A DNA stretch of 64,000 bases from an uncultured Candidatus Saccharibacteria bacterium (GCA_947253945.1 CAMYAY010000004.1:4936-68935), one strand, 5' to 3'; positions 1 to 9,069 are shown, counted from the first letter of the stretch. Made by a program: numbers and translations. The notes: generated from the letters alone by a model not told the origin.

Positions 1-2993
1 TCCGCAAGAGCCTGCGCCAGCTCACTATCTTTAGTCGTAACATTAAGTGTAATACGGTCATCCACATTAAGGCCCGCATCCTTACGCGCCTTTTGCACAA
101 CACGAATCACCTCACGGCTTAGCCCTTCACGCTTCAACTCTGGGGTTAATTCCTTACTAATTTCCACCCAAGCCTGACGTGAATCTGGGTCGTCTATCTT
201 AACTGGCACAGCGCAAGCATCGCTAGTGTAATCACGCAAATCCTCAATCCAATTAATACGCTTTACATTCAGCTCATCGCGCATAATCTGCTCATAATAC
301 AAATCCAAACGCTTGCCCGAGTAGCTAGCAAAAGCTAGTGGCTGACGAATCTTCACCTGAACTTCGCCTGTTGTATCATTTTTACGCATTCTTAGCGCCA
401 AGCACTGGTTAATTAGATTACGTGTACGCGCCATATCTGCCAGTACCTTGTCATCTACCGGGTTATCGTGTGGCCAATCTAGCAAATGCACAGACTCACC
501 GCCAGTAAGCTTCTGATACAATTCGTCTGCCAAGAATGGCACAAATGGTGCCAATACCATACTGAGCCGCACCAAAACATAGTGGATTGTTTGGTAAGCT
601 TGATTCTTATCAGTATCATCCTCACTCTTCCAGAAGCGACGGCGCGAACGACGCACATACCAGTTCGAGGCATCATCAAGGAATGGCATCACCGCGCTCA
701 ATGCGTCTGGTATGTTATAACCATTCATAAACTCCTCAATGTGAGCACTCAATTCATGTACACGCGACACAATCCAGCGGTCAAGTGGATTCTGCAAAGC
801 AGCTAAATCAATTTCTGGCACCGCACCACCGTTATACTCCCAGCCATCAACTGAAGCATAGGTCGTAAAGAAATCGTACATATTCCAAACCATAGCCAAC
901 TTGCGCGCTACATCCGAAACATCCTTATCAAGCAAGGCAAAATCTTCGCCATTTAATAGCGGTGAACTTAAGAGCAAGAAACGCAATGAATCCGCACTAT
1001 ACTGGTCCATCAACACGTTAGGGTCAGTGTAATTACCAAGACTCTTGCTCATCTTTCGACCGTCATTACCAGCCACAACACCAGTGGTAATGACATTCTT
1101 GTAAGCGTTTTTATGGTCACTCCGCTGGCGCTCCTTACCAAACGCACCAATTTCCGCCAATGTGGTGTTAACTACGTGGACATAATAGAACCACGCACGT
1201 ACCTGACCAATATATTCAACGATAAAATCGGCCGGATAATTACGCTCAAATTTGTCTTTATTCTCAAATGGATAGTGCAACTGCGCAAATGGCATCGAAC
1301 CGGATTCAAACCAGCAATCCAATACCTTGTCAATGCGAGTAAACACTTCGCCGTCATGCATTCCGTAGGCCTGACGCGTTTTTTCGTCCAACTTATCAGC
1401 ATAAATCTTTATCTGGTCAATCCACGGACGGTGATAATCCTCCAGACGCTTACCACTAAGCTTGTATAGCTCATCATATGAGCCAACCACAATCACGGTA
1501 CCTTGGTCGCCCTTCCAAACTGGCATAGCCGATGCCCAGAAGCGGTCGCGACTTAAGTTCCAATCTGGCGCCTGTTCGATATTCTTCATAAAACGGCCGT
1601 GCTTGAGGTGTGCAGGGAACCAATTGATGTTCTCGTTTTGCTCAAACAAAACTGGCTTTGAACCTTGTACATCGAAAAACCATGACGGTATCGCGCGATA
1701 CATAATACGCTGCTTTGAACGCGGGTTAAACGGGTATTCGTGCTGAATGTAACGAATCTGCCAAATTACGCCCTTCTCAGCTAAATCTTTGGCCACAAAT
1801 TTATTGTTCGACCAGACTTCCCGACCTTTATAATTGGTATCCATGTAATAGCCGTTGTCATCAATCACATGGAATGCCTTAATACCCAGACTTTGTGCTA
1901 ATTTAAAGTCGTCTTCACCATAAGCCGGCGCAATATGCACAATACCAGTACCCGAATCAGACGAAACAAAGTCGGCAGCGTAAATCTGATGTACCTTCGG
2001 GTCATCTGGCCAAGTCGAACCAGTGTCAAGCGGCTGATATTTCAAACCGACTAACTTATCACCCGTGAATTCCTGTGCTACGGTATAAGCAAGTGGCTGA
2101 TGCTTTTCATCTTGGAAAGTTTGCTCTAAGCAAGACTTCGCCACTACAAAATGCTCATTACCACAGTTAACCAAACAATAAGTCATCTCTGGGTTAACCG
2201 CCAGCATTAGGTTGGCTGGTAAGGTCCATGGCGTAGTAGTCCATGCTAGAATCGCCGTATCATCTGGTAGTCCCGCCTTACTAGCTTCGCCAGCACGCAA
2301 TTTAAATCGTACAAAGGCACTAGGGTCGGTTACTGTTTGATAGGCGTCGTTGTCCATCGTCACCTCAGCCTTCGAAACTGGAGTGGCAAAGCGCGTATCA
2401 TACATCAATACCTTTTCGCCCTCGTATATCTTGCCGGCCTGATAAAGCTGTTTAAATGCCCACCACACGCTCTCCATATAGTCATGGTTCATCGTGCGGT
2501 ATGCGCCCTTGAAATCTACCCAACGACCGACACGGTCAATCACGCCTTCCCAAGTTTCACTATTGGCAATCATTGAATCGCGTGCTGTCTCGATATACTT
2601 CTCTAACGTAATAGTTGGCAGCGTATTCCCATCACGGTCGAGTGGTGGTTTTTGATTTGGATCAGCAATAATTTGCCGTCGGTCAGTAATACCCAACTGC
2701 TTTTCTACAAAATTCTCTGCTGGCAGACCATGACAGTCCCAACCCCAACGACGCTCTACGCGTTTACCTTGCATTGTCCAGTAACGCGGCACAGCATCCT
2801 TAATAATTGAACTCAGCAACGTACCATGATGTGGCACACCTGTAATAAATGGTGGGCCATCATAAAATACATATGAGTTCGCCGGATCTCGTAGCTCAAC
2901 GGACTTATGAAATGTGTCGTTGCGCTTCCACTGCTCAACTAGAGCTTTTTCGTATTCATGCGCGCGGCGCCGCATACCGGATTTAAATTTCAT
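1..2993 (-). CDS. ileS: Isoleucyl-tRNA synthetase, 3' end cut by window edge
   Basis: Class I aminoacyl-tRNA synthetase that charges tRNA-Ile. About 997 codons are present and no stop is reached before position 1, so the C-terminus lies outside the window. The frame shows the HIGH-type signature PHHGT near residue 50, the block WGWDCHGLPAE, and the KMSKS loop as GRKMSKSLGN. The wording around the HIGH motif and VERRWGWDCHG resembles the eukaryote-like (IleS2) branch; that subtype is my inference. The start at 2993 is supported by an extended -10 box ending seven bases before the ATG, which predicts a leaderless mRNA. It lies 39 bases downstream of dnaJ. Confidence 0.95.
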   Translation of the reverse strand, partial: MKFKSGMRRRAHEYEKALVEQWKRNDTFHKSVELRDPANSYVFYDGPPFITGVPHHGTLLSSIIKDAVPRYWTMQGKRVERRWGWDCHGLPAENFVEKQLGITDRRQIIADPNQKPPLDRDGNTLPTITLEKYIETARDSMIANSETWEGVIDRVGRWVDFKGAYRTMNHDYMESVWWAFKQLYQAGKIYEGEKVLMYDTRFATPVSKAEVTMDNDAYQTVTDPSAFVRFKLRAGEASKAGLPDDTAILAWTTTPWTLPANLMLAVNPEMTYCLVNCGNEHFVVAKSCLEQTFQDEKHQPLAYTVAQEFTGDKLVGLKYQPLDTGSTWPDDPKVHQIYAADFVSSDSGTGIVHIAPAYGEDDFKLAQSLGIKAFHVIDDNGYYMDTNYKGREVWSNNKFVAKDLAEKGVIWQIRYIQHEYPFNPRSKQRIMYRAIPSWFFDVQGSKPVLFEQNENINWFPAHLKHGRFMKNIEQAPDWNLSRDRFWASAMPVWKGDQGTVIVVGSYDELYKLSGKRLEDYHRPWIDQIKIYADKLDEKTRQAYGMHDGEVFTRIDKVLDCWFESGSMPFAQLHYPFENKDKFERNYPADFIVEYIGQVRAWFYYVHVVNTTLAEIGAFGKERQRSDHKNAYKNVITTGVVAGNDGRKMSKSLGNYTDPNVLMDQYSADSLRFLLLSSPLLNGEDFALLDKDVSDVARKLAMVWNMYDFFTTYASVDGWEYNGGAVPEIDLAALQNPLDRWIVSRVHELSAHIEEFMNGYNIPDALSAVMPFLDDASNWYVRRSRRRFWKSEDDTDKNQAYQTIHYVLVRLSMVLAPFVPFLADELYQKLTGGESVHLLDWPHDNPVDDKVLADMARTRNLINQCLALRMRKNDTTGEVQVKIRQPLAFASYSGKRLDLYYEQIMRDELNVKRINWIEDLRDYTSDACAVPVKIDDPDSRQAWVEISKELTPELKREGLSREVIRVVQKARKDAGLNVDDRITLNVTTKDSELAQALA

Positions 2994-2999
2994 ATCACA

Positions 3000-3008
3000 A
3001 TTATAGCA
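3000..3008 (-). promoter_or_regulatory. Extended -10 box of ileS
   Basis: Minus strand reads TGCTATAAT; the last T is at 3000 and the ATG at 2993, so the expected transcription start coincides with the start codon. Confidence 0.6.
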
Positions 3009-3032
3009 CAGTAAACGCGCCGCTAAATTAAA

Positions 3033-4121
3033 TTAACTAATTTCGCGCAACTCTTGCAACAACTCTTTTTGCTTCCGTGATAAATGCGTTGGCGTAACAA
3101 CATTGATAGTGACAATTTGCGGTCCGCGTGTCTTGCCGCCACGATGTGGCACACCATGACCAGATAACTTAAAATCAGTACCTGACTGCGTGCCAGCCGG
3201 CACTTTCATCATCAACGGACCATCAATCGTTTCTACCTCAATCTCGCACCCCAAGGCAGCATCCGCCATTGAAACCGATTCCTCGCTCAATATTAGCTCG
3301 CCTTCACGCGTAAACTTTTTGTGTGGCTTGACATGAATATCAATATACAAATCCCCATGTGGCGCATTAAACGCCGCCTCGCCGCGACCACGTACGCAAA
3401 TTGTCGAGCCTTCATCAACGCCAGCTGGTATCTTCACTTCCAGACTATTCTTCTGACGTATTACGCCCTTACCAGCGCAAGCCGAACACGGTCGCTCCGG
3501 ACGCTCGCCGCGGCCGTCACAATGGCTACATGGCACTGCCTGCTGCATCACGCCAATGAATGACTTGATCGTCCGCACTTCTTGGCCTGAACCGTGACAG
3601 TACTCACATTGCACCAACTTAGAGCCTGGCGCCACTGCCGTACCGTGACAAACTGGACAATCGTCTAAAATGTTTAGCTCTATCTTCTTTTCTGTGCCAA
3701 ACACAGCTTCTTCGAATGTCAACGTTATGGACGCGCTAACATCACGACCGCGATATGACTGACGCGACCGTTCGCCTCCACCAAACATTGAGCCAAACAA
3801 GTCATTTAAATCAGTAAAGTCGCCCCCGCCAAAGTCAAAGTGAACATTCTGCCCACTAAATCCTTGGAATGGATTACCACCGCTAGCACCACCATTAACG
3901 CCAGCATGACCAAACTGATCATATCGTTGACGTTTGGCATCATCCTTCAATACTTCATAGGCCTCGTTTGCTTCCTTAAATTTCGCCTCCGCCTCCTTGT
4001 CGCCAGGGTTACGGTCTGGGTGATATTTAATTGCCAATTTACGAAACGCCTTTTTAATTTCATCAGCAGAGGCTGATTTACTCACGCCTAATACATCATA
4101 ATAATCTCGTTTTTCAGCCAT
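3033..4121 (-). CDS. dnaJ: Chaperone DnaJ (Hsp40)
   Basis: Co-chaperone that delivers unfolded clients to DnaK and stimulates its ATPase. The 362 residues show the full type-I layout: J domain with HPD at residues 34-36, a Gly/Phe-rich linker at about 70-115, four CxxCxGxG zinc repeats (Cys155/158, 172/175, 198/201, 212/215), then the C-terminal substrate-binding domains. It follows dnaK by about 60 bases that hold a strong hairpin. A GGAGG precedes the ATG, and a TATAAT lies just upstream (4128-4133), so a second internal promoter is possible. Confidence 0.97.
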   Translation of the reverse strand: MAEKRDYYDVLGVSKSASADEIKKAFRKLAIKYHPDRNPGDKEAEAKFKEANEAYEVLKDDAKRQRYDQFGHAGVNGGASGGNPFQGFSGQNVHFDFGGGDFTDLNDLFGSMFGGGERSRQSYRGRDVSASITLTFEEAVFGTEKKIELNILDDCPVCHGTAVAPGSKLVQCEYCHGSGQEVRTIKSFIGVMQQAVPCSHCDGRGERPERPCSACAGKGVIRQKNSLEVKIPAGVDEGSTICVRGRGEAAFNAPHGDLYIDIHVKPHKKFTREGELILSEESVSMADAALGCEIEVETIDGPLMMKVPAGTQSGTDFKLSGHGVPHRGGKTRGPQIVTINVVTPTHLSRKQKELLQELREIS

Positions 4122-4138
4122 ATGCCTCCATTATATAC

Positions 4139-4170
4139 AATTAGCACCCTAATCGACTAGGGCGCTAATT
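4139..4170 (-). other. Hairpin between dnaK and dnaJ
   Basis: A 13-base inverted repeat (4139-4151 with 4158-4170, one G-U pair in the minus-strand RNA) with a 6-base loop sits in the dnaK-dnaJ gap. No U-run follows, so it is more likely an mRNA stability or processing element than a terminator. Its core resembles CIRCE half-sites, but the spacing is 10 rather than 9. Confidence 0.6.
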
Positions 4171-4182
4171 GCAGTTTACTAA

Positions 4183-6054
4183 CTATTTCTTATCGACAAC
4201 TTCGCCTTCTACTGGGCCGTCGTCTTTCTTATTATTCTTGCTTGCCTCTTGTGCAGCTTGCTGATACAGCTTAGCGCCAACCTTCTGAATCGCTTCCGAC
4301 AAAGTCTTCTGAGCTGACTCTAGTTCGCTCTTATCTTCTGACTTGAGATGGCCCTCAGCTTCCTTAACAGCAGCTTCAACCGCCTTCTTGTCATCTTCAG
4401 AAATTTTGTCCTTAAACTCATCTGGCATCTTCTTTGCCTGATAAATCGTATTCTCTAGCTGGTTACGGGCATCAATCGCTTCACGCTTTTCCTTATCTTC
4501 CGAGGCATGCGCTTCAGCTTCAGCCTGTGCTTTAGCAATATCTTCCTTCGACAGATTACCACTGTTTTGAATCGTAATCGATTGCTCCTTACCGGTGCCT
4601 TTATCCTTAGCGGTAACATTTAGAATGCCGTTGGCATCGATATTAAAGGTAACTTCAATCTGTGGAATACCACGTGGCGCTGGAGCAATACCATCCAAAA
4701 TAAAGCGACCAAGCGACTTATTATCCGCAGCAAACTCACGTTCACCCTGCAAAACATTGATTTCTACCTGAGGCTGGTTATCAGATGCAGTTGAAAAGAC
4801 CTGCGACTTACTAGTCGGAATAGTTGAGTTGCGGTCAATTAACTTAGTCGACACACCGCCCATCGTTTCAATACCAAGACTCAATGGGGTAACATCAAGT
4901 AGCAAGACATCCTTCACGTCACCAGCAAGCACGCCACCCTGAATTGCAGCACCATCAGCAACAACTTCATCTGGATTTACACCAGCCATTGGCTCCTTGC
5001 CGAAGATTTCCTTGGCCTTCTCAATCACCGCTGGCATACGAGTCATGCCACCAACCAAGACAACGTGACCAAGTTCACTTGGTTTAACGCCAGCATCATC
5101 CATTGCCTTGCGGCAAGGAATTGCCAAGCGGTCAAGCAAATCAGCACACAATTCCTCAAGCTTAGCACGCGTCAATGTAGTCTCAAAGTGCTTTGGACCT
5201 GAGGCGTCAGCCGTAATAAATGGTAGACTTACCTCATATTCCGTAGTAGTACTAAGTTCCTTCTTTGCCTTTTCGGCTTCGTCCTTCAAGCGTTGCATAG
5301 CAGCCTTGTCGGACGACAAGTCAATGCCAGTCTCATTCTTAAATTCATCAATAAAGTGGCGAACAATCCGGTTATCGAAGTCCTCACCACCAAGGTGGGT
5401 ATCACCATTCGTAGACTTAACCTCGAACACGCCGTCGCCGAGCTCCAAGATAGACACATCGAACGTACCACCACCAAGGTCAAACACTACAATTTTTTCA
5501 TCAGCATTCTTCTCTAGACCGTAAGCCAAGGCAGCGGCAGTTGGTTCGTTGACAATACGCTTCACCTCAAGGCCAGCAATTTTACCAGCATCCTTGGTTG
5601 CTTGGCGCTGTGAATCATCAAAGTAAGCTGGCACTGTGATAACGGCTTCCGTCACTGGATGGCCCAAGTAACTTTCCGCATCAGCCTTGATTTTAGCTAG
5701 CACCATTGCGCTAATTTCCTCTGGGCTATACACCTTGCCATTAATTTCAACCGCAGCATTGCCCTTGTTGTTGACAATCTTGTATGGCATTACACCCAGG
5801 TCCTTCTGGACTTCCTTATCGGTAAAGCGGCGACCCATCAAACGCTTAATGGCGTAAATAGTATTCTCGGCATTTACTACGCGCTGACGCTGTGCCACCT
5901 GACCAACTAGGCGTTCGCCCTTCTTGTTAATCGCTACCACCGATGGAGTAGTGCGATTACCTTCTTTATTAGCAATAATTTCTGGTTTACCAGCTAGCAA
6001 ATACGCTACTGCGCTGTTAGTTGTACCAAGATCAATTCCAATTATCGTACCCAT
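4183..6054 (-). CDS. dnaK: Chaperone DnaK (Hsp70)
   Basis: ATP-dependent chaperone of the DnaK-DnaJ-GrpE system. The 623 residues begin with the actin-like ATPase signature [13 protein letters not shown] and contain [12 protein letters not shown] (near 193-204), the third Hsp70 signature [13 protein letters not shown], the linker [15 protein letters not shown], the beta-sandwich substrate domain, and a charged helical lid with an acidic tail. Length is normal for the family. The predicted leader is about 54 bases and carries AAGGAG shortly before the ATG. Expression is predicted to be HrcA-controlled, because a CIRCE element covers its promoter. Confidence 0.98.
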   Translation of the reverse strand: MGTIIGIDLGTTNSAVAYLLAGKPEIIANKEGNRTTPSVVAINKKGERLVGQVAQRQRVVNAENTIYAIKRLMGRRFTDKEVQKDLGVMPYKIVNNKGNAAVEINGKVYSPEEISAMVLAKIKADAESYLGHPVTEAVITVPAYFDDSQRQATKDAGKIAGLEVKRIVNEPTAAALAYGLEKNADEKIVVFDLGGGTFDVSILELGDGVFEVKSTNGDTHLGGEDFDNRIVRHFIDEFKNETGIDLSSDKAAMQRLKDEAEKAKKELSTTTEYEVSLPFITADASGPKHFETTLTRAKLEELCADLLDRLAIPCRKAMDDAGVKPSELGHVVLVGGMTRMPAVIEKAKEIFGKEPMAGVNPDEVVADGAAIQGGVLAGDVKDVLLLDVTPLSLGIETMGGVSTKLIDRNSTIPTSKSQVFSTASDNQPQVEINVLQGEREFAADNKSLGRFILDGIAPAPRGIPQIEVTFNIDANGILNVTAKDKGTGKEQSITIQNSGNLSKEDIAKAQAEAEAHASEDKEKREAIDARNQLENTIYQAKKMPDEFKDKISEDDKKAVEAAVKEAEGHLKSEDKSELESAQKTLSEAIQKVGAKLYQQAAQEASKNNKKDDGPVEGEVVDKK

Positions 6055-6114
6055 ATGCTCCTTTCCTTAGAACAATACCCTGGCAGTCAGCTTATCTAAC
6101 TGCCAACTATCTCT

Positions 6115-6143
6115 AGTGTAGTACGTTGGCACTCGTATGTCAA
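6115..6143 (-). promoter_or_regulatory. dnaK promoter, sigma70 type
   Basis: On the minus strand TTGACA (6138-6143) and TACACT (6115-6120) are separated by exactly 17 bases. The -35 hexamer lies inside the spacer of the CIRCE operator. Confidence 0.7.
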
Positions 6144-6152
6144 GAGTGCCAA
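6126..6152. promoter_or_regulatory. CIRCE operator upstream of dnaK
   Basis: TTGGCACTC-N9-GAGTGCCAA is a perfect 9-9-9 inverted repeat matching the CIRCE consensus TTAGCACTC-N9-GAGTGCTAA except for one symmetrical change per arm. It is the binding site expected for HrcA, which is encoded just upstream. Confidence 0.9.
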
Positions 6153-6172
6153 TTGTAGTAATATAGTCAACA

Positions 6173-6649
6173 CTATTTACGTGTCACGCTCACCATAGCT
6201 GGACGTAAAACTTGCCCATGATAGAGGTAACCCGTGCGAAGTACTACCTTCACCACCTCGGTATCGCCTTCCGACTCATCAAACTGAATTGCGTTATGCT
6301 GGTTGTGGTCAAATAAATCACCTGATTTCACTGTTATCGGCTCTATCCCAAGTTCACCCAAAGACTTTAGTAGTTTAGCGCGCATCGCAACCACACCCTT
6401 TACCCACTCATTTTCCGTTAAATCAGCCGGCACTTGTGCTGTCGCACTATCAATAATATCAATCGTCGGCAATAATTTACCTAGTATACGCTCTGCTGAC
6501 CGCAATTGCGCCGCAGCAATATCCTGCTCAGTATGCTTACGATAATTCTCGAAATCAGCCCGCGTCCGTTGCAAATCATTGGTCAACTCGGCTATTTTTG
6601 CCGATTGCTCCGACTGCTTGATATCATTATGCTTATCATCTTGCTTCAT
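6173..6649 (-). CDS. grpE: Nucleotide exchange factor GrpE
   Basis: Releases ADP from DnaK. The longest frame begins at 6670, but I place the start at the inner ATG at 6649 because GGGAGG lies just upstream of it; the product is then 158 residues. An acidic, polar N-terminus is followed by a long coiled coil (about residues 15-60) and the beta-rich C-terminal domain ending VLRPAMVSVTRK, typical of the family. The start overlaps the end of hrcA by 14 bases, implying translational coupling in an hrcA-grpE transcript. Confidence 0.93.
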   Translation of the reverse strand: MKQDDKHNDIKQSEQSAKIAELTNDLQRTRADFENYRKHTEQDIAAAQLRSAERILGKLLPTIDIIDSATAQVPADLTENEWVKGVVAMRAKLLKSLGELGIEPITVKSGDLFDHNQHNAIQFDESEGDTEVVKVVLRTGYLYHGQVLRPAMVSVTRK

Positions 6650-7379
6650 TATTGTCCTCCCGTAAAACATGTTCCAGCATTCGCCCTGCCTCTAAAACTA
6701 GCATCATCACCCGCGCATAACTTTGGCGCGTAGGCCCTAGCACGCCAATGTAGCTATGGTCTGAATACGGCGAATTAAATCGACTAATTATTAATGACGA
6801 GCCGCTGTCGCGACCAATTGGATTCTCCGACCCAATAAATACATTCAGTACATCATTCGGGGCAGTTTCCCTGAGCCATGGTTCTAGATTATCTAGTAGC
6901 GACGCCACTGAACGTACATGGTCGCCGTTTTCAAACTCTGGCTGTGAGAATAAATTACTGATACCAGACATATACAATTGTTCCCCAATAGTAGCTATAC
7001 CCAGATTATGCGTCGCTTCCACGAGAGAATCTACCGCCGCCCGAATCGCCAAATCAGCCCTGTCGGGCGATGCCATAACACGTGCCCGAATCGCTTTAGC
7101 CTGACGCTGCTCTTTTGTATTGTTGCTACGCGCCATCGCACCAGTCTCAACAATACTATTAACATACAAACGATACCCCTTATCGGTTGGTATACGTCCA
7201 GAAGAAGTATGGGTATGCTTGAGATATCCCATCTTTTCTAGTTGTGCCATCTCGCTGCGCATGGTAGCTGGCGACACGTCAAACAACTTAGCTAGGAGCA
7301 CACTGCCCACTGGAACAGCTAGCTCAGCGTACTGCTCCACCATAGCTTTCAAAATCCGCGCTTGGCGCTCAGTCATCAT
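6636..7379 (-). CDS. hrcA: Heat-inducible transcription repressor HrcA
   Basis: Repressor that binds CIRCE operators and releases them when chaperones are titrated by unfolded proteins. The N-terminal winged helix is clear (RILKAMVEQYAELAVPVGS, then SPATMRSEMAQLEKMGYL and the wing HTSSGRIPTDKGYRLYV). At 247 residues it is about 90 shorter than most HrcA proteins, so the inserted dimerisation region is probably reduced. Its own promoter carries a CIRCE, so it should be autoregulated. A TATCAT box ends seven bases before the ATG, predicting a leaderless message. Confidence 0.92.
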   Translation of the reverse strand: MMTERQARILKAMVEQYAELAVPVGSVLLAKLFDVSPATMRSEMAQLEKMGYLKHTHTSSGRIPTDKGYRLYVNSIVETGAMARSNNTKEQRQAKAIRARVMASPDRADLAIRAAVDSLVEATHNLGIATIGEQLYMSGISNLFSQPEFENGDHVRSVASLLDNLEPWLRETAPNDVLNVFIGSENPIGRDSGSSLIISRFNSPYSDHSYIGVLGPTRQSYARVMMLVLEAGRMLEHVLREDNNEAR

Positions 7380-7385
7380 ACCTAT

Positions 7386-7414
7386 ATGATAATGCTTTGG
7401 CGCTCTAATGTCAA
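7386..7414 (-). promoter_or_regulatory. hrcA-grpE promoter, sigma70 type
   Basis: Minus strand TTGACA (7409-7414), 17-base spacer, TATCAT (7386-7391). Transcription should start at or next to the hrcA ATG at 7379. As at dnaK, the -35 box is inside the CIRCE spacer. Confidence 0.7.
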
Positions 7415-7423
7415 GAGTGCCAA
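7397..7423. promoter_or_regulatory. CIRCE operator upstream of hrcA
   Basis: TTGGCGCTC-N9-GAGTGCCAA, an inverted repeat with one mismatched position, 18 bases before the hrcA start and directly after the stop codon of the preceding gene. Confidence 0.88.
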
Positions 7424-7424
7424 A

Positions 7425-7811
7425 TTAGTTGTGCGTTGGCTGCGAACTGCCGTCATTGCTGCCACCATTGTCACTATCGGTAATACCCAGGTTCTCGTCG
7501 TCTAGCTGTTCAGCATTAAAATTACCTAGGTTCTTTAGCTCGCGCTGATATTTATCAATTCGCGCATCAAAATCTTTCAGCGCTGCCGCATCAAGCGCAC
7601 CAGTTGAACCGAACGGATGGTCGTCCGCCTCCTTCTTTACTTGCGAACGTACCTTCTCGTAGCCCGGGCGGCTAAGGTCAAGCTGAATTGCACCACTAAC
7701 CTGATATATCCGAAGACTAATTGAGGTCATTATTATCGTAATAACAATGCATAGTAAGATAAAGCAGCTTAGACGATGCCGCGCCACCAAAGCTTGCGCC
7801 TTATTTAACAT
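7425..7811 (-). CDS. Small membrane-anchored protein, function unknown
   Basis: Not recognised. The 128 residues have a short basic N-terminus, one hydrophobic segment at about residues 16-37 and a hydrophilic, charged remainder predicted to lie outside the membrane, ending in a Gly/Ser/Asp-rich tail (residues about 110-128). It overlaps the gene upstream by 11 bases, so the two are probably translated together. The stop codon touches the CIRCE element of hrcA, and the hrcA -35 region abuts the 3' end of this gene. Confidence 0.75.
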   Translation of the reverse strand: MLNKAQALVARHRLSCFILLCIVITIIMTSISLRIYQVSGAIQLDLSRPGYEKVRSQVKKEADDHPFGSTGALDAAALKDFDARIDKYQRELKNLGNFNAEQLDDENLGITDSDNGGSNDGSSQPTHN

Positions 7812-8307
7812 CTAGCCTCTTTCGCACCGCGTTAAACTCATCGATATAATCATGAAACAACTTATCTAGAGCATCTACGCTTTGCTTTAACTTACTACGC
7901 TTATCGCGCAGTTTAGTTAAGCCACTATAAAAGTCGTCCGGATTAGACCGGCAATCCATACCGACTAAATTAGTTAAATCGCCATCATAATCACTGTATA
8001 GCGACCGAAAATCTTTCAGTTCGTTACTGTAATCATCCGTAATACTTGCTAGTTTGGTTGACGATAAACGATTCACCGAAACACGGGCATTCATCGCAAA
8101 AAATAAGTCGTTTAATTCGTTGTAGACACGCCCGCGGTTAATTCTCAACGCCGCATCGGTTTTTTCAATCTGCGACAACATCGACTGTGCTGAGGTGCAG
8201 CTCACTTTTATCACATCTTGGCTTGGCGCTGCTACAACTGGCAATGTTAACAAGGTTACAGCCAAGGCCGCAACAAACATACTTAATAAAATTGCCGTTC
8301 GCTTCAT
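7801..8307 (-). CDS. Small secreted helical protein, function unknown
   Basis: Not recognised. I choose the ATG at 8307 (MKRTAILL) rather than the one seven codons upstream because a TATAAT box at 8315-8320 overlaps the longer version, and the shorter one starts eight bases after it. The 168-residue product has a typical signal peptide (basic start, hydrophobic core, cleavage near PVVAA-PS). The mature part is polar and mainly helical, with two cysteines (in VSCTS and GMDCRS) that could form a disulfide. It heads a two-gene unit with the membrane-anchored protein that follows. Confidence 0.78.
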   Translation of the reverse strand: MKRTAILLSMFVAALAVTLLTLPVVAAPSQDVIKVSCTSAQSMLSQIEKTDAALRINRGRVYNELNDLFFAMNARVSVNRLSSTKLASITDDYSNELKDFRSLYSDYDGDLTNLVGMDCRSNPDDFYSGLTKLRDKRSKLKQSVDALDKLFHDYIDEFNAVRKRLDVK

Positions 8308-8314
8308 ATTTTCT

Positions 8315-8320
8315 ATTATA
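8315..8320 (-). promoter_or_regulatory. -10 box of the secreted helical protein gene
   Basis: Minus strand TATAAT whose last base is eight bases before the ATG at 8307; this supports the shorter start and a leaderless mRNA. Confidence 0.5.
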
Positions 8321-8357
8321 TAATACATATAGAAAATTGTCAGTTTATATAAAAATC

Positions 8358-9059
8358 ATGGAACAGCATTCAGCCCAATATCACCAACGCCGCCGCATTT
8401 GGTATGCCGCCATCGCCATACTTATTATGTACATAATTTTTGCACTCATTTATAGCTACTGGCCCGATTTTAATAAATATGATCATGCTAAAAATTTTAA
8501 CTTATCAGCGCAAAATTTACTTGAGCATTTGCCCGTAAAACCGCTTGATAGTAGCAAAAAATATGATCGTAAAAAATTTGGCCATGGTTGGCAGCCATGG
8601 GGAAAGTGCAATACAAGACAGCGAATTTTACAGCGCGACCTCACAGACAAGACGCTTGATGGCTGTCATGTCATAGCTGGCAAATTATACGACCTCTATA
8701 CCGGAAATTTTATGATCATAAAAAATAAGGCTGAGATGCACAAAAATGTACAAATTGATCATGTTGTCGCCCTTGCTAATGCTTGGCAAACTGGCGCTGC
8801 AGAACTATCGCCCGCACGCCGGCAAGAACTTGCCAATGATGACTTGGAGTTATTGGCCGTCAGTAGCAAAAGTAACTTACAAAAGTCTAGTAGCGATGCC
8901 AACCAATGGCTGCCCACCAACATCAAATTCCGCTGCGCTTATGTAGCACGCCAGATTGCCGTAAAAATCCGCTACCATCTATGGGTAACCGCCGCCGAAA
9001 AAGCCACTATGAAAAAAATAATCGGGCACTGCCCTATGCTAGCAGTGCCCGAACACTAA
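8358..9059 (+). CDS. Membrane-anchored extracytoplasmic HNH nuclease (DUF1524/GmrSD-C type)
   Basis: The 233 residues have one N-terminal transmembrane segment (about 14-35) and an outward-facing catalytic domain. Family hallmarks are visible: KFGHGW, GKCNTRQRIL, DGCHVIAGKLYDLYTG, then the HNH core IDHVVALANAW (Asp134, His135), the Asn at about 160, and the block around Asn173 ending ANQWLP. Proteins of this type are secreted nucleases. The ATG at 8358 was chosen because earlier in-frame starts fall inside the divergent gene. The likely role is cutting external nucleic acid for uptake or salvage; that is inference. Its 3' end also encodes the antisense terminator of the ABC exporter operon. 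Confidence 0.85.
   Translation: MEQHSAQYHQRRRIWYAAIAILIMYIIFALIYSYWPDFNKYDHAKNFNLSAQNLLEHLPVKPLDSSKKYDRKKFGHGWQPWGKCNTRQRILQRDLTDKTLDGCHVIAGKLYDLYTGNFMIIKNKAEMHKNVQIDHVVALANAWQTGAAELSPARRQELANDDLELLAVSSKSNLQKSSSDANQWLPTNIKFRCAYVARQIAVKIRYHLWVTAAEKATMKKIIGHCPMLAVPEH
9011..9051 (-). terminator. Terminator of the ABC exporter operon, inside the HNH gene
   Basis: A perfect 10-base stem (9023-9032 with 9042-9051, 9-base loop) is followed on the minus strand by ATTATTTTTTT. It therefore terminates transcription arriving from the ABC genes, yet lies within the last codons of the opposite-strand nuclease gene. Confidence 0.8.
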
Positions 9060-9069
9060 ACTCGGTTAT

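Noticed and set aside
4139..4170. Third CIRCE operator
   Set aside because: The spacer is 10 bases and the inner arm sequence differs from the two real sites, so I report only a hairpin.
5108..5524. Open frames on the opposite strand of dnaK and other long genes
   Set aside because: They lie fully antisense to strongly conserved genes, have no ribosome site or recognisable domain, and their reading follows the codon bias of the true gene.
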